DNA of 56,219 nt from positions 1 through 56,219 of the forward strand of contig DGKJ01000120.1 in assembly GCA_002387735.1 (NCBI GenBank). The letters run 5' to 3'. The notes below the pieces were generated by a model, which had not been told where the DNA came from, searched no databases, and saw nothing but the letters and a program-made list of their open reading frames with translations. The stretch is from Bacteriovoracaceae bacterium UBA4573 (lineage in GTDB: Bacteria; Bdellovibrionota; UBA1018; UBA923). Shown here piece after piece: positions 16,540 to 25,556 of this stretch (positions within the stretch are counted from its first letter, which is position 1; every line of letters begins with the position of its first letter). Both the position numbers and the translations under genes were made by a program.

Positions 16540-17318
16540 GAAAAAAAAGACTGATTTTCGCCTTACTACACCAGGACGGATATTTTGTTTTAAGTCGAAA
16601 CTTTCGACTGCAAAAGGTAGGCGACGTAAACTGGTTGATTGATAACTACAATCTGGCAGAGGTTGTGAAATCGATCGATGAATTAGCTATTATTTCGGTT
16701 TCGAGAAACAGAATTATTCACGAGACCTATTTGAGAGATTGCGAAATTATCAGCAAAGTTTGTTTTACTCCCAAAATTTTTGGGGGAGGTATCGCTTCTG
16801 TAGAAGATGCAAAAAGATTATTTGATTCAGGCGCGGACAAAATTATTGTGAACTCTTTGTGTTTTTCAAACTCGGCTTTGGTGTCAGATCTAGTGAGGCT
16901 TTTCGGAAGCCAGGCGGTTGTTGGTTGCTTAGACGTTTTAAAAGACAAAGTAAGCGGCGAATACAAGGTTTTTGTTAAGAATGGATCGGAAGTGTCAACA
17001 CTCAATCTGCGAGAATGCGTCGCTAAGCTGGATGAATTGGGAGTTGGAGAAATTATGATTCAGTCAATATCCCAGGACGGAACCGGCTTTGGGCTTGATT
17101 TGGCGGTGGTTGACGCTGTGGTTGCCGAAAAAAACACAGGCTCTCGACCTATCGTACTCGCCGGTGGAGCAGGGTATCACGCCCACTTAGCAGAAGCGCT
17201 AGCCCATCCAAATGTAAACGCAGTACTAACTGCAAATATCTTAAATTTTATTGGCGACTCACTATCTACAACTCGCAGGGACCTAATTGACTCCGGGATT
17301 GGCCTAGCCAAGTTCTGA
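16536..17318 (+). CDS. HisF-type TIM-barrel, glycan-associated, catalytic Asp11 lost
   Basis: 260-residue (beta/alpha)8 barrel homologous to the synthase subunit of imidazole glycerol phosphate synthase. The barrel's phosphate loops are present ('FGGGIASVEDAKRL', 'LAGGAGYHAHL'). In histidine-pathway HisF a catalytic Asp sits at residue 11 in the motif C-L-D-V; here the aligned stretch reads A-L-L-H, placing Leu at position 11. The second catalytic Asp (D130 in HisF) is kept in 'GCLDVLKD'. This fits a protein that tunnels ammonia to the amidotransferase but no longer does the cyclase reaction. Overlaps the previous gene by 4 bp. Confidence 0.87.
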   Translation: MRKKRLIFALLHQDGYFVLSRNFRLQKVGDVNWLIDNYNLAEVVKSIDELAIISVSRNRIIHETYLRDCEIISKVCFTPKIFGGGIASVEDAKRLFDSGADKIIVNSLCFSNSALVSDLVRLFGSQAVVGCLDVLKDKVSGEYKVFVKNGSEVSTLNLRECVAKLDELGVGEIMIQSISQDGTGFGLDLAVVDAVVAEKNTGSRPIVLAGGAGYHAHLAEALAHPNVNAVLTANILNFIGDSLSTTRRDLIDSGIGLAKF

Positions 17319-17400
17319 TTTTTGTGACTTTAGAAGTGCGATCTGTTAACTATCCAGTATTGAATTTGATCTTTTAAACAGCAAACGGAGCTAAAGAAAA

Positions 17401-18969
17401 ATGAATTCGATAGAGATGAAGCGAAGTGAATCCAACGTCATGATGCAGTCTAAAAAATTAGCTGACGATTTCGCTTTTAGAGCAGCTCGCTATAATAACC
17501 GGGCCTCCACATTATTTCCTTTTTCACTTAGAGAAGAGAACGACCTTCAAGTGTCTTTTTTTGATTACTGGAGATTGAAGAACCGTCTAAACGGCGTGAT
17601 GTTGAATCTCCGAATTTACGATAATCATGGACAATTGTTGAAGCGGCACACGAAGCGAGTAGATGCGCAGCATAACAATATATCTGTTCGATCGATACTT
17701 GGGGCAGAGAGAGCGGCATCTATCGATGGAATGGTCGAAGTGGAGTTTCTAAGTTTTGAAAATATGCTCTACCCATATCCGGCTGTAGTTGCATTCTATT
17801 TCGGAAAAGATGGTGGCCGAGGTACGGGATTTAGTGCGGTACATTCTGCGGGTCGAGTGCTTAACCCCAATGAGGCCTTCGTTAAACGCAAGTCGATCGG
17901 TACGAATTGGAGTTGCCGCTTCAATGATTCTAATCATCAGCCTTTTTTTCATTTGTACACTGGCCCCGGAGGGCTCGATGAGCCATTGACTACCGAAGTT
18001 AGTATTTGGTCTCCGAAGAACGAAAAACTTTTGGAAAAAAAGTATGTTACAAAAATACAGTATCCATTTTCGTCTCAGATTTGTTTTTTGGATGAAATCT
18101 TTGGAGCCGACCTCCATGGTGTTCCTGAAAATTCATATGCGAGAGTAAAGTTTTATTCTACAAACACCTACCCTCTTATGATCGTCGGAAACTATCGAAA
18201 GAGTGATGGACTTTATGAGGTTTCTCATTCGTTTGTTCAAAACGAAGTAGAAGATTATCTTGAATCCCCGCCAAACGAAGGTTCAGAGATCGTGCCAACA
18301 TTTATTTCACTTCTCCAGCCAGAAGAGTTGGAGTTAGAGTTAATGGTTTTTCCTACGGACATTGAACACTCCACTCAAGCTCGAATTCGTGCGATGTCAG
18401 AGTGGAATGGGGTCCTTAAAAGCACTAACGAAGAAATTAGAATTGAAAGTGGCGCCAACTCCGGTAAGGCGTTTGTTCGAAAGTTAGAACCAAACCAAAG
18501 GATGGTTCTAATCGAGGCGTTGTCAGGCCCGAAGATTCCTGCCCGAATCAATACCAGCTTTCGTTACCGAGTGCGTGGGTCTAAATCGGGTTATTCGACG
18601 GATATTGCAAGTGGAGCCAAGGCATGGATCTATCCATCGAAAACAAATTACTGGGGCCATGGAATTATTTCGGAAGATGTTGAAACGGTACTTCTTGTTA
18701 GAAACGCTTCTCATAATAAATCCATTTCGGCACCCGTCAAAGGCACTCTTAGAATAAGTATGGATAATTCCGAGAGTGGACCCATAGATGTGACGATAAA
18801 TGCAGAAAGTGGACAGGCATTATATCTTTCAAAGCTTTGGCCAGAGATGGCCAAAGATAGTAAATTAAGAACGCTTTCGTGGTGGTTCGTAGCAGAAAAA
18901 TCTTTTTTAGATATTTGTTGGGTTTCATTTTCAAAAGACGGAAGAATTGCTGGAGAGCACTCATTTTGA
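17401..18969 (+). CDS. Unknown 522-aa soluble protein, probably beta-rich
   Basis: No family recognised. The sequence has no signal peptide or membrane segment and alternates short hydrophobic stretches with polar turns, suggesting beta sandwiches, possibly three similar units (about 30-170, 170-290 and 300-515). 'FSAVHSAGRVLNPNE' (about 143-157) resembles 'GVSIEHTHPPQAYLQMPNK' near the end of the unknown protein at 27628-28500, hinting at kinship. GGAGCTAAAGAAAA gives a ribosome-binding site. It is the first gene of a run with the radical SAM enzyme 18 bp downstream. A role in binding or modifying the glycan is inference from context. Confidence 0.55.
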   Translation: MNSIEMKRSESNVMMQSKKLADDFAFRAARYNNRASTLFPFSLREENDLQVSFFDYWRLKNRLNGVMLNLRIYDNHGQLLKRHTKRVDAQHNNISVRSILGAERAASIDGMVEVEFLSFENMLYPYPAVVAFYFGKDGGRGTGFSAVHSAGRVLNPNEAFVKRKSIGTNWSCRFNDSNHQPFFHLYTGPGGLDEPLTTEVSIWSPKNEKLLEKKYVTKIQYPFSSQICFLDEIFGADLHGVPENSYARVKFYSTNTYPLMIVGNYRKSDGLYEVSHSFVQNEVEDYLESPPNEGSEIVPTFISLLQPEELELELMVFPTDIEHSTQARIRAMSEWNGVLKSTNEEIRIESGANSGKAFVRKLEPNQRMVLIEALSGPKIPARINTSFRYRVRGSKSGYSTDIASGAKAWIYPSKTNYWGHGIISEDVETVLLVRNASHNKSISAPVKGTLRISMDNSESGPIDVTINAESGQALYLSKLWPEMAKDSKLRTLSWWFVAEKSFLDICWVSFSKDGRIAGEHSF

Positions 18970-18987
18970 ATCGGGAGGAGTTTTCCG

Positions 18988-21144
18988 ATGAAGGATAAAC
19001 TTAAAGTATACTTGGGGGATTTAACTCATGACACAGTGGTTTTGGTGTCAGATACAATTCCTATCAATATTGGATTTGTAGCAACTTATTTAAAAAAGTC
19101 TCTTGGTGACGACGTAGAAATCACTTTGTTTAAATATCCAAATGAAATGGTTCAGGCATTGCGCGAAAATCCGGCCGACGTTGTAGCGCTCAGCAACTAT
19201 TCATGGAACAGTCATTTGTCTGAAAGGATGTCGGCTTTTGCGCACGAACAAAATCCGGCATCGATAACAGTTCAGGGCGGTACCAATCTCCCACACAGAT
19301 CAGAATTGCAAAAAGAGTTTCTTCTGACGAGGCCGGCCACCGATTTTTTTATAGAGCTGGAAGGAGAAGTAGCCCTTACCAATTTAGTAAGTAAGATCTT
19401 AGATTTTAGAAAAACCTTCGACGGAATGGGGAATAGGCTATTTCGTGATGCCCTCTTTTCAAAGGCGATTGATGGGTGCCTTTTTATACAACCCGAAACT
19501 CGCTCATCGGAGCAGCCCGTCTTTATAAAGGGTGAAAAACCAGCGCGACTTACCTGCCTTGATGAAATTCCATCCCCGTATTTAACAGGTATTTTAGATA
19601 AATTTTTCGATGGTAAACTGACGCCTTTCATTGAAACCAACCGAGGTTGTCCATTTACCTGTTCTTTTTGTCATACCGGTAGTTCCTATTTTAATAAAAT
19701 AAATCATTTTTCGGCAGAGCGAGTTCGCGAAGAACTCGCATACATTGCGCCGAGAGTGTCAAAGCTTGGAATCAGAAACTTACATGTTGCGGATACAAAT
19801 TTCGGAATGTACGCGAGAGATAAAGAAATTTGTGAAATGCTGCTTGAGTCGCAGAAACGTTATCTGTGGCCCACTCACATAATGGCGACAACAGGAAAAA
19901 ATAAAAAAGAACAGGTAATTGATATCACCCAAATGATGGGCACTTCTTTTTCTGTGAATATGTCAGTCCAGTCTATGGATGCCGAAGTTTTAAGAAACAT
20001 TAATCGTTCTAATATTAAATTAGAACACTATACCGAGATCACTCGCGTATTAAATGAACGCGGACGCGCGACCAAGGGCGAAGTGATTATTGGTTTGCCA
20101 GGGGAAAGTAAACAAACTTTCGTCGATGGACTGCGCAAAATTCTGGAAGCCGGTGTTAGCCAGGTTTCAATGTATTCTTTAATGCTTTTGCACGGGACCT
20201 CTTTTCAGGAACCCGAATACAGGGCGAAATACAAAATCGTTGGTAAATATCGAATTGTACCTTTGAATTTTGGAGAATACGCTGGAAAAAAGGTGTTTGA
20301 TACTGAGGAAGTCGGAGTTGAAACGCGTGATATGCCATTTGACGACTACCTTTGGATTCGTGGTTTGTGTCTACTCGTCGAAACGTTGCATAACAGCAGG
20401 CCTTATCATGAGTTTTTTAAGTACGCGGATTCGATAGGAATAAGTACTTTTGATTTCATATTGATGGTTTACAACCGTTTGGCTGAGGCACCACCAGCCA
20501 TAAAAGAGTTGATGAAGGAATTTATTGCCGAAACCCGAACTGAACTTTGGGATTCAGAAGAAGAACTGATTTCTTTTTACAGAAATGAAGCTAACTACCA
20601 AAAATTACTCGCAGGCGAATTAGGTGGGAATTTAATATTCAAGTATAAATCGTTAAGCTTGGTTAAGTGTAAAGGCGATTGGATAAAATTTCTTTCTAGT
20701 CTTTGTCTAGAATGGGGCCTTGCATCGGCACCGAATAAAGCAGTGGTAGATAAAGAAGTTGCTGCAATCTCGCAGTTTGTGGATAAACGACTTGATGGAC
20801 TTCTTCAGCCCGAAGCAAATACCTCAAATATTGAGATGGTGACCCATTATGATCTACTGGCCTGGAGAGCAAGCTCGGGCAAATCACTTTCTACTTTTTA
20901 TCGCGACGAGCCCTTTTCTTTCGAGTTTAAGTATTCGGAGGAACAGCTTGAGGCAAGAACAGATCAATTTAAAAGATATGGCACGTCAGTTAGTGCACTA
21001 AGTAAAATAGTTACTCGAGTAAGTAATGTGGAAAGTTTATTTAGAAAAGTTGCTTATGGTGCCGGTACAGATCTTTCTAAGCCAGATAGCACAGACTCAA
21101 AAATAGAGCAGGACTTATTTGTGCGATATTCAACTTCTGGGTAA
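18988..21144 (+). CDS. B12-binding-domain radical SAM protein
   Basis: 718 residues. An N-terminal Rossmann-like domain (about 1-170) has the layout of cobalamin-binding modules in class B radical SAM enzymes but lacks a clear D-x-H-x-x-G loop, so cobalamin might bind without a histidine ligand or not at all. The [4Fe-4S] motif is Cys221-x3-Cys225-x2-Cys228 ('NRGCPFTCSFCHTG'), followed by barrel motifs 'IGLPGES' and 'SMYSLMLLHGT'. A long C-terminal extension (about 430-718) is of unknown function. GGGAGGAG lies 9 bases before the ATG. The next gene is a SAM methyltransferase, so methylation or rearrangement of a sugar is plausible. Confidence 0.82.
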   Translation: MKDKLKVYLGDLTHDTVVLVSDTIPINIGFVATYLKKSLGDDVEITLFKYPNEMVQALRENPADVVALSNYSWNSHLSERMSAFAHEQNPASITVQGGTNLPHRSELQKEFLLTRPATDFFIELEGEVALTNLVSKILDFRKTFDGMGNRLFRDALFSKAIDGCLFIQPETRSSEQPVFIKGEKPARLTCLDEIPSPYLTGILDKFFDGKLTPFIETNRGCPFTCSFCHTGSSYFNKINHFSAERVREELAYIAPRVSKLGIRNLHVADTNFGMYARDKEICEMLLESQKRYLWPTHIMATTGKNKKEQVIDITQMMGTSFSVNMSVQSMDAEVLRNINRSNIKLEHYTEITRVLNERGRATKGEVIIGLPGESKQTFVDGLRKILEAGVSQVSMYSLMLLHGTSFQEPEYRAKYKIVGKYRIVPLNFGEYAGKKVFDTEEVGVETRDMPFDDYLWIRGLCLLVETLHNSRPYHEFFKYADSIGISTFDFILMVYNRLAEAPPAIKELMKEFIAETRTELWDSEEELISFYRNEANYQKLLAGELGGNLIFKYKSLSLVKCKGDWIKFLSSLCLEWGLASAPNKAVVDKEVAAISQFVDKRLDGLLQPEANTSNIEMVTHYDLLAWRASSGKSLSTFYRDEPFSFEFKYSEEQLEARTDQFKRYGTSVSALSKIVTRVSNVESLFRKVAYGAGTDLSKPDSTDSKIEQDLFVRYSTSG

Positions 21145-21162
21145 TTGATTGGTGTTCGTTTA

Positions 21163-22209
21163 ATGGACATGGAATTGCAGAGCGTTATGCGACGCAGGCT
21201 TCTGCTGGAAACTTTCCAGCGAGTCTCGTGGAAAAAAATTTTATTCAGGGGCCCAGTTTATCTTTTGTTTTTCCCTTACGCTTATTTTCTTTTGCAAAAT
21301 AATACGCTTCGAGTTTTTAAAAAAAAGAAACTTTCCATTCCATGTAGAGTTTGTGGGTCTTCTAACTCTACCCACGCTGGTTTTCGCAGAGCAGAGCCCC
21401 CTTATGCCTTCGACGAGCGAAAAGACAGTATAAACCTTTATGAAAAAAAAGGTTTTTTTGGCGACATTATTAGAAAATTTGAACCGTTTTTTCTAAAACT
21501 TGAGTGGAGGCGATGCAACGATTGCGGGAGCCTGTTCCAAAATTATCCACATACTGAGTCGAATCTTGATCGCTACTATTCGAGCTTAATTTCCGCAATG
21601 GAAATGACCGCATCGGCGCGCCGAATCAAAGAGTTGCCGGCAGTTTATTTTGTTGAACGTACGCAGCTGAAAAATGGCAAAGTGTTAGATGTGGGCGCCG
21701 CCTCGGGAGTGACATGCAATTATTTCAAAACTCATGGCCTAGAATCTTGGGGAATTGAGCCTTCACATGAAAGAGTGGCAGCATCTCGGGAACTCTTCGG
21801 TTTGGGTGATCGAATGGTTCAGGGTGTTTATAATCGGACGTCTTTTGCCCCTAGTTCTTTTGACGGTATAGTCACACATCACGTTATCGAACATGTGTTA
21901 AAGCCTTCCGAATTTATTGATGCGCTTGCGCTTCATTTAAAAAAAGGCGGATGGCTATTGCTTCAGTGCCCCTCTCTTGATTGCAATGTTTCAGCGACTC
22001 ATGGAATGCACATTGCAGCGTTTACGCTCGATGTAATGCAAAAATTAATTGAAAAAAAAGGTTTTAGGGTGGTCGAGTCATTTGTTGTACCTAAAAAGGT
22101 TTCTGAAATTCCAGAATCCTGGCGTATTAGTAATTCCCCGGAATTAAGCGAATACACTCGTTTTGGATCAATGTTGGGCGGTATGAGCATTCTCGCGCGA
22201 AAGGTGTGA
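21163..22209 (+). CDS. Class I SAM methyltransferase with N-terminal Cys cluster
   Basis: About 348 residues. 'CRVCGS' (about 61) and 'CNDCGSLFQ' (about 113) form a two-part four-cysteine cluster likely to bind zinc, common in one sugar C-/O-methyltransferase group. The SAM site is 'VLDVGAASGVTCNYF' and the post-motif is 'VTHHVIEHVLKP'. A hydrophobic helix near residues 30-50 may peg it to the membrane. ATG 21163 is preferred; TTG 21145, directly after the preceding stop, would add six residues. Co-directional with the radical SAM and DAHPS-like genes, separated by only a few bases from each. Confidence 0.8.
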   Translation: MDMELQSVMRRRLLLETFQRVSWKKILFRGPVYLLFFPYAYFLLQNNTLRVFKKKKLSIPCRVCGSSNSTHAGFRRAEPPYAFDERKDSINLYEKKGFFGDIIRKFEPFFLKLEWRRCNDCGSLFQNYPHTESNLDRYYSSLISAMEMTASARRIKELPAVYFVERTQLKNGKVLDVGAASGVTCNYFKTHGLESWGIEPSHERVAASRELFGLGDRMVQGVYNRTSFAPSSFDGIVTHHVIEHVLKPSEFIDALALHLKKGGWLLLQCPSLDCNVSATHGMHIAAFTLDVMQKLIEKKGFRVVESFVVPKKVSEIPESWRISNSPELSEYTRFGSMLGGMSILARKV

Positions 22210-22212
22210 AAC

Positions 22213-23109
22213 ATGTTAGAGAATAAGTTTCCCGGTAAGGACCTCACGGAAGAAGATTTAAAATCAAAAGTTCCTCTTTGTGCAAAAAAATCCAGGGACC
22301 ATAGAACCATCGTGAAAGCGGCTGGTGTAGAATTCGGTGGAAAGCTAATTCCGATTTTCGCCGGGCCTAATGCTGTCGAGAATGAAAGCATGATTATGCG
22401 AACAGCAGAAGCAGTAAAAATGGCTGGTGCGCATTTCTTGAGGGCGGGCGCCTTTAAACCTTTGAGTTTTCCCTATCGAAGTGAAAAATATTTCGAACTG
22501 CGCGAAGAGGGGTTGAAACTTTTACTTAAGGCGAAGGCAGCTTTTCAAATTCCGATTATCACAGAAATTATGCACGAAACAAAGGTGGATATAGTGGCTG
22601 AAGTTGCCGATATTCTTCAGGTTGGTGCACGAAACATGCAAAACTACCCACTGCTCGAAGCAGTAGCCAGGACCTCAAAACCGATTATGCTTAAGAGACA
22701 CTACGGTGCTTCGCTTCGCGATTGGTTGGGAGCTGCCGAGTATATATTGCATGCGGGTAATCCGAATGTAATTTTATGTGAACGTGGGGTAGTGGTTCCT
22801 CACACACATCGCGCGACTTCGAGATTTCTTTTAGACCTTCAGGTTATACCGGCAGCGCAGGAGGTAACCCACCTCCCAGTAGTGACAGACCCTTCACACG
22901 CTACGTTTTGGAAGCCATGGGTTAAGCCAATGGCATTGTCGTCTATTGCAGCAGGCGCAGATGGCGTAATGATAGAAGTTCACCCGGATCCAGAAAATGC
23001 AGCAGTAGACCCATTACAGCCGATAGATTTTAGGGACTTCAAAGGTCTTATGAAGGACATGGAGCGCGTAGCTAACGCAATTGATCGAACGGTCGGTGTG
23101 TCTGCGTGA
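22213..23109 (+). CDS. DAHP-synthase-like (type I-beta) aldolase with altered active site
   Basis: 298 residues with the fold and many motifs of type I-beta DAHP synthases, which condense phosphoenolpyruvate with erythrose 4-phosphate. Three metal ligands are kept: His229 in 'DPSHATF', Glu255 in 'EVHPDPE' and Asp266. The fourth, the Cys of the G-P-C-A-V-E motif, is Asn53 ('GPNAVEN'), the same swap that marks metal-independent KDO8P synthases. The erythrose-4-phosphate motif K-P-R-T-S-P-Y is changed to 'KPLSFPY'. The neighbours are a GT2-cytidylyltransferase and a radical SAM enzyme, not aromatic genes. Inference: it makes another 3-deoxy-2-ulosonate. Confidence 0.83.
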   Translation: MLENKFPGKDLTEEDLKSKVPLCAKKSRDHRTIVKAAGVEFGGKLIPIFAGPNAVENESMIMRTAEAVKMAGAHFLRAGAFKPLSFPYRSEKYFELREEGLKLLLKAKAAFQIPIITEIMHETKVDIVAEVADILQVGARNMQNYPLLEAVARTSKPIMLKRHYGASLRDWLGAAEYILHAGNPNVILCERGVVVPHTHRATSRFLLDLQVIPAAQEVTHLPVVTDPSHATFWKPWVKPMALSSIAAGADGVMIEVHPDPENAAVDPLQPIDFRDFKGLMKDMERVANAIDRTVGVSA

Positions 23110-24470
23110 ATAAAAAGCTAGTTTCGATAATTGTGCGTACGAAGAACGAGGAGCGCTGGATTTCTGCAGCCTTGCAAGCAGTGTTTTCTCAGACTTATCC
23201 GAATTTTGAAGTAATCCTAGTAGACAATTTAAGTAATGATCGAACGCTAGAGAAAGCTAAAAAATTCGATGTTAGGGTCGTTTCCATAGAAGATTTTCTG
23301 CCGGGTAAAGCAATTAATCTCGGAATACGACAGTCAAAAGGTGAGTATGTGGTGTGCTTGTCGGGTCATTGTATTCCAGTTGACGATAAGTGGCTTGAAA
23401 CTCTAGTAAACACTCTAGAAGAGGATGCGAATTTTGCGGGCGTTTATGGGCGTCAACAACCGCTATCCTATAGTTCAGACCTTGATAAAAGAGATTTGAT
23501 AATTACGTTTGGACTGGACCGTCGAATTCAACATAAAGATCCTTTCTTTCACAATGCCAACAGCATTCTTCGAAGAAGCATTTGGGACCAAATTCCATTT
23601 GATGAGGCGGCTACGAACATCGAAGATCGAATATGGGCAAGCGCTGTTTTGAAAAAGGGTCTTAAAATTGTTTATGACCCGGATGCGAGTGTTTACCACT
23701 ATCATGGAATCCATCACGGTAGAGATCTGGGACGAGCAAAAAAAATCGTCAAAATACTCGAGACCTTGGAGTCTAAGACGCTTCGAAACCCAGGTAAGTC
23801 CGAAGTAAGAAAAGTCGCAGCGGTGATTCCTGTGCGGGGTTCAGATCTTGAGGTTTTTGCAGGACGCCCGTTGCTCGAATATTCAATCAGAAGCTCATGT
23901 GCGAGCAAACTCGTTGATCAAACGGTGGTAGTGTCGGAAGACGCGAAAGCTCTCGAATTGGCACGTCAGCTTGGTGCGGATATATGTTTAGAACGACCGG
24001 CGGAACTTTCATTTGACTACAGGGATATAACGGACACGTTGGTATTTGCAGATGCGGCTTTAGCAGCGAAGGGCCTCGCGCCAGACGTGGTCGTCTATCT
24101 TTCGGTGAATAGCCCGTTTAGAAGAAAACAGCTGATAGACTCAATGCTTCAAAAAATGTTTGAAAATAATTACGACAGCATCCATGCAGCATTTCCAGAG
24201 AATCGAACATGCTGGATCGAACAAAATGGGGAACTCGTGCTCGTTGGCGAGGAGTTTGTTCCAGCAAAGTACAGGGACCCTCTTTATATCAGCCTTTCAG
24301 GGCTTGCCACATGCGTTCACTCAGATGTTCTAAGAAGTGGGACAAGACTGGGTAAAAATGTTGGGCTTTTTCAAGTTGATGACTCGATTTCGCTAATGGA
24401 TATAAAAAAAATACCAAACAAAGAAATTGCGGGAAATTTAATGAGCGCCTGGGACAAGGAGTTCGGCTAG
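23106..24470 (+). CDS. GT2 glycosyltransferase fused to a cytidylyltransferase-like domain
   Basis: 454 residues. Residues 1-230 are a GT2 transferase ('SIIVRTKNEERWISAAL', 'VLVDNLSNDRT', 'HNANSILRRSIW', 'EDRIWA'). Residues about 236-454 resemble CMP-sialate synthetases ('VAAVIPVRG', 'GRPLLEYSI', 'VVVSEDAKALELARQLGAD', 'RPAELSFD', 'NSPFRR'). The P-loop that normally reads A-R-G-G-S-K is shortened to 'VRGSDLE' and lacks the catalytic Lys, so the domain may bind CMP-sugar rather than make it, or use another mechanism. Overlaps the DAHPS-like gene by 4 bp, which ties the two functions together. Confidence 0.8.
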   Translation: MNKKLVSIIVRTKNEERWISAALQAVFSQTYPNFEVILVDNLSNDRTLEKAKKFDVRVVSIEDFLPGKAINLGIRQSKGEYVVCLSGHCIPVDDKWLETLVNTLEEDANFAGVYGRQQPLSYSSDLDKRDLIITFGLDRRIQHKDPFFHNANSILRRSIWDQIPFDEAATNIEDRIWASAVLKKGLKIVYDPDASVYHYHGIHHGRDLGRAKKIVKILETLESKTLRNPGKSEVRKVAAVIPVRGSDLEVFAGRPLLEYSIRSSCASKLVDQTVVVSEDAKALELARQLGADICLERPAELSFDYRDITDTLVFADAALAAKGLAPDVVVYLSVNSPFRRKQLIDSMLQKMFENNYDSIHAAFPENRTCWIEQNGELVLVGEEFVPAKYRDPLYISLSGLATCVHSDVLRSGTRLGKNVGLFQVDDSISLMDIKKIPNKEIAGNLMSAWDKEFG

Positions 24471-24478
24471 TGCCAAAT

Positions 24479-25435
24479 TCAAACGGCGGAAATCCATGTT
24501 TTCGTAGAAGACGCCACTTCGCACGCCTCTATGGCCGCTAAAGTCTGCATGGCTTCGTTTAGAGTGCAACAAATAGAAGTCTCGCCCGCTAACAAATGCT
24601 TGTGCATAAGAGAGTATGTAAAGTCCGAATTGACGCCGTGTTTCTCGATAATTTGTTCGTCTTGAGTAAATCTTTGTATTTCCAGTTGGCCAGTAATTAG
24701 GTCCGCAATCCACGTTCCCTTGTTTGAGTTTACGATCATGAATCTTTTAGCGGAACGATTGAGATAATTCATATGAACCACGACATTTGAGCACCGTTTG
24801 GTTTTTAGGAGGATGGAATACGCGTCGTCGCTATCGATCGTTACGTCGCTAATTTTACCTCCGAGTGCTGTTAAATTTGTCCATTCTCCAAAAATCCACT
24901 GGATATAATCAATCTCGTGACTCAGATCCCGGAGTACGCCGCCACCCAATTTTTTTTTTGCCGAATATGAATCTGTACCATTCGCTCTTTTGGGTCGCCA
25001 CGATGGAAGGTACTGCCCGACATAAACATTTACCGTAACAATAGTGTCATTGCCTAAAAGCTCTTTGAGTCGTTGGAGGACTGGAAGAAATCGTAAATTG
25101 TATCCAACACCACATAGCGAAAACGGGCTACTTATGGGGGCCTCTGGGCGTTTGTCGAAAACTGGCTTTTCGATCAGAAGGGCACCGGTGTAACCAACCG
25201 CTACGAGATTTCGATACGCATCGAAGTGGTCAGATGTATTGTTTGCGATGACTACATAATCAAAATGATCCCGACTAAATGCCTGCACTATAGAGTCATA
25301 GGTGCGGAATTTTCCCGCATCCTGTTTGGTTACGAGCGAAACAGATTTACAATGAGACTCTAGAATTCGAGCGTGTCGACTTCCGATCGAGCCGTAACCT
25401 ATTACCAAGGCGTTACGAGAGTTTGTGGGCTGCAT
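24479..25435 (-). CDS. Gfo/Idh/MocA-family oxidoreductase
   Basis: NAD(P)-dependent sugar dehydrogenase of 318 residues. The Rossmann loop is 'VIGYGSIGSRHARIL' and the family catalytic lysine lies in 'LIEKPVF' (about 93-99); 'GGGVLRDLSHEIDYIQWIFG' matches the substrate-binding helix. The Campylobacter legionaminate locus carries an oxidoreductase of this family (PtmF), so it may serve amino-sugar supply, but the substrate cannot be read from sequence. It converges on the GT2-cytidylyltransferase gene (8-bp gap) and diverges from legC. Confidence 0.8.
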   Translation of the reverse strand: MQPTNSRNALVIGYGSIGSRHARILESHCKSVSLVTKQDAGKFRTYDSIVQAFSRDHFDYVVIANNTSDHFDAYRNLVAVGYTGALLIEKPVFDKRPEAPISSPFSLCGVGYNLRFLPVLQRLKELLGNDTIVTVNVYVGQYLPSWRPKRANGTDSYSAKKKLGGGVLRDLSHEIDYIQWIFGEWTNLTALGGKISDVTIDSDDAYSILLKTKRCSNVVVHMNYLNRSAKRFMIVNSNKGTWIADLITGQLEIQRFTQDEQIIEKHGVNSDFTYSLMHKHLLAGETSICCTLNEAMQTLAAIEACEVASSTKTWISAV

Positions 25436-25556
25436 GCGGACAGTCTATTGATTGCCAGTTTCGATTTCAATGGTCATATCCGAAATCCGAAGATTAACAT
25501 GAGTGCGAATTAGATAATTTATATTGGAACGAGAATGAGCTAAAGATGAGGCCATA

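Noticed and set aside
22213..23109. Plain aromatic-pathway DAHP synthase
   Set aside because: Both the metal Cys and the erythrose-4-phosphate Arg-Thr pair are replaced and the neighbours are glycan genes.
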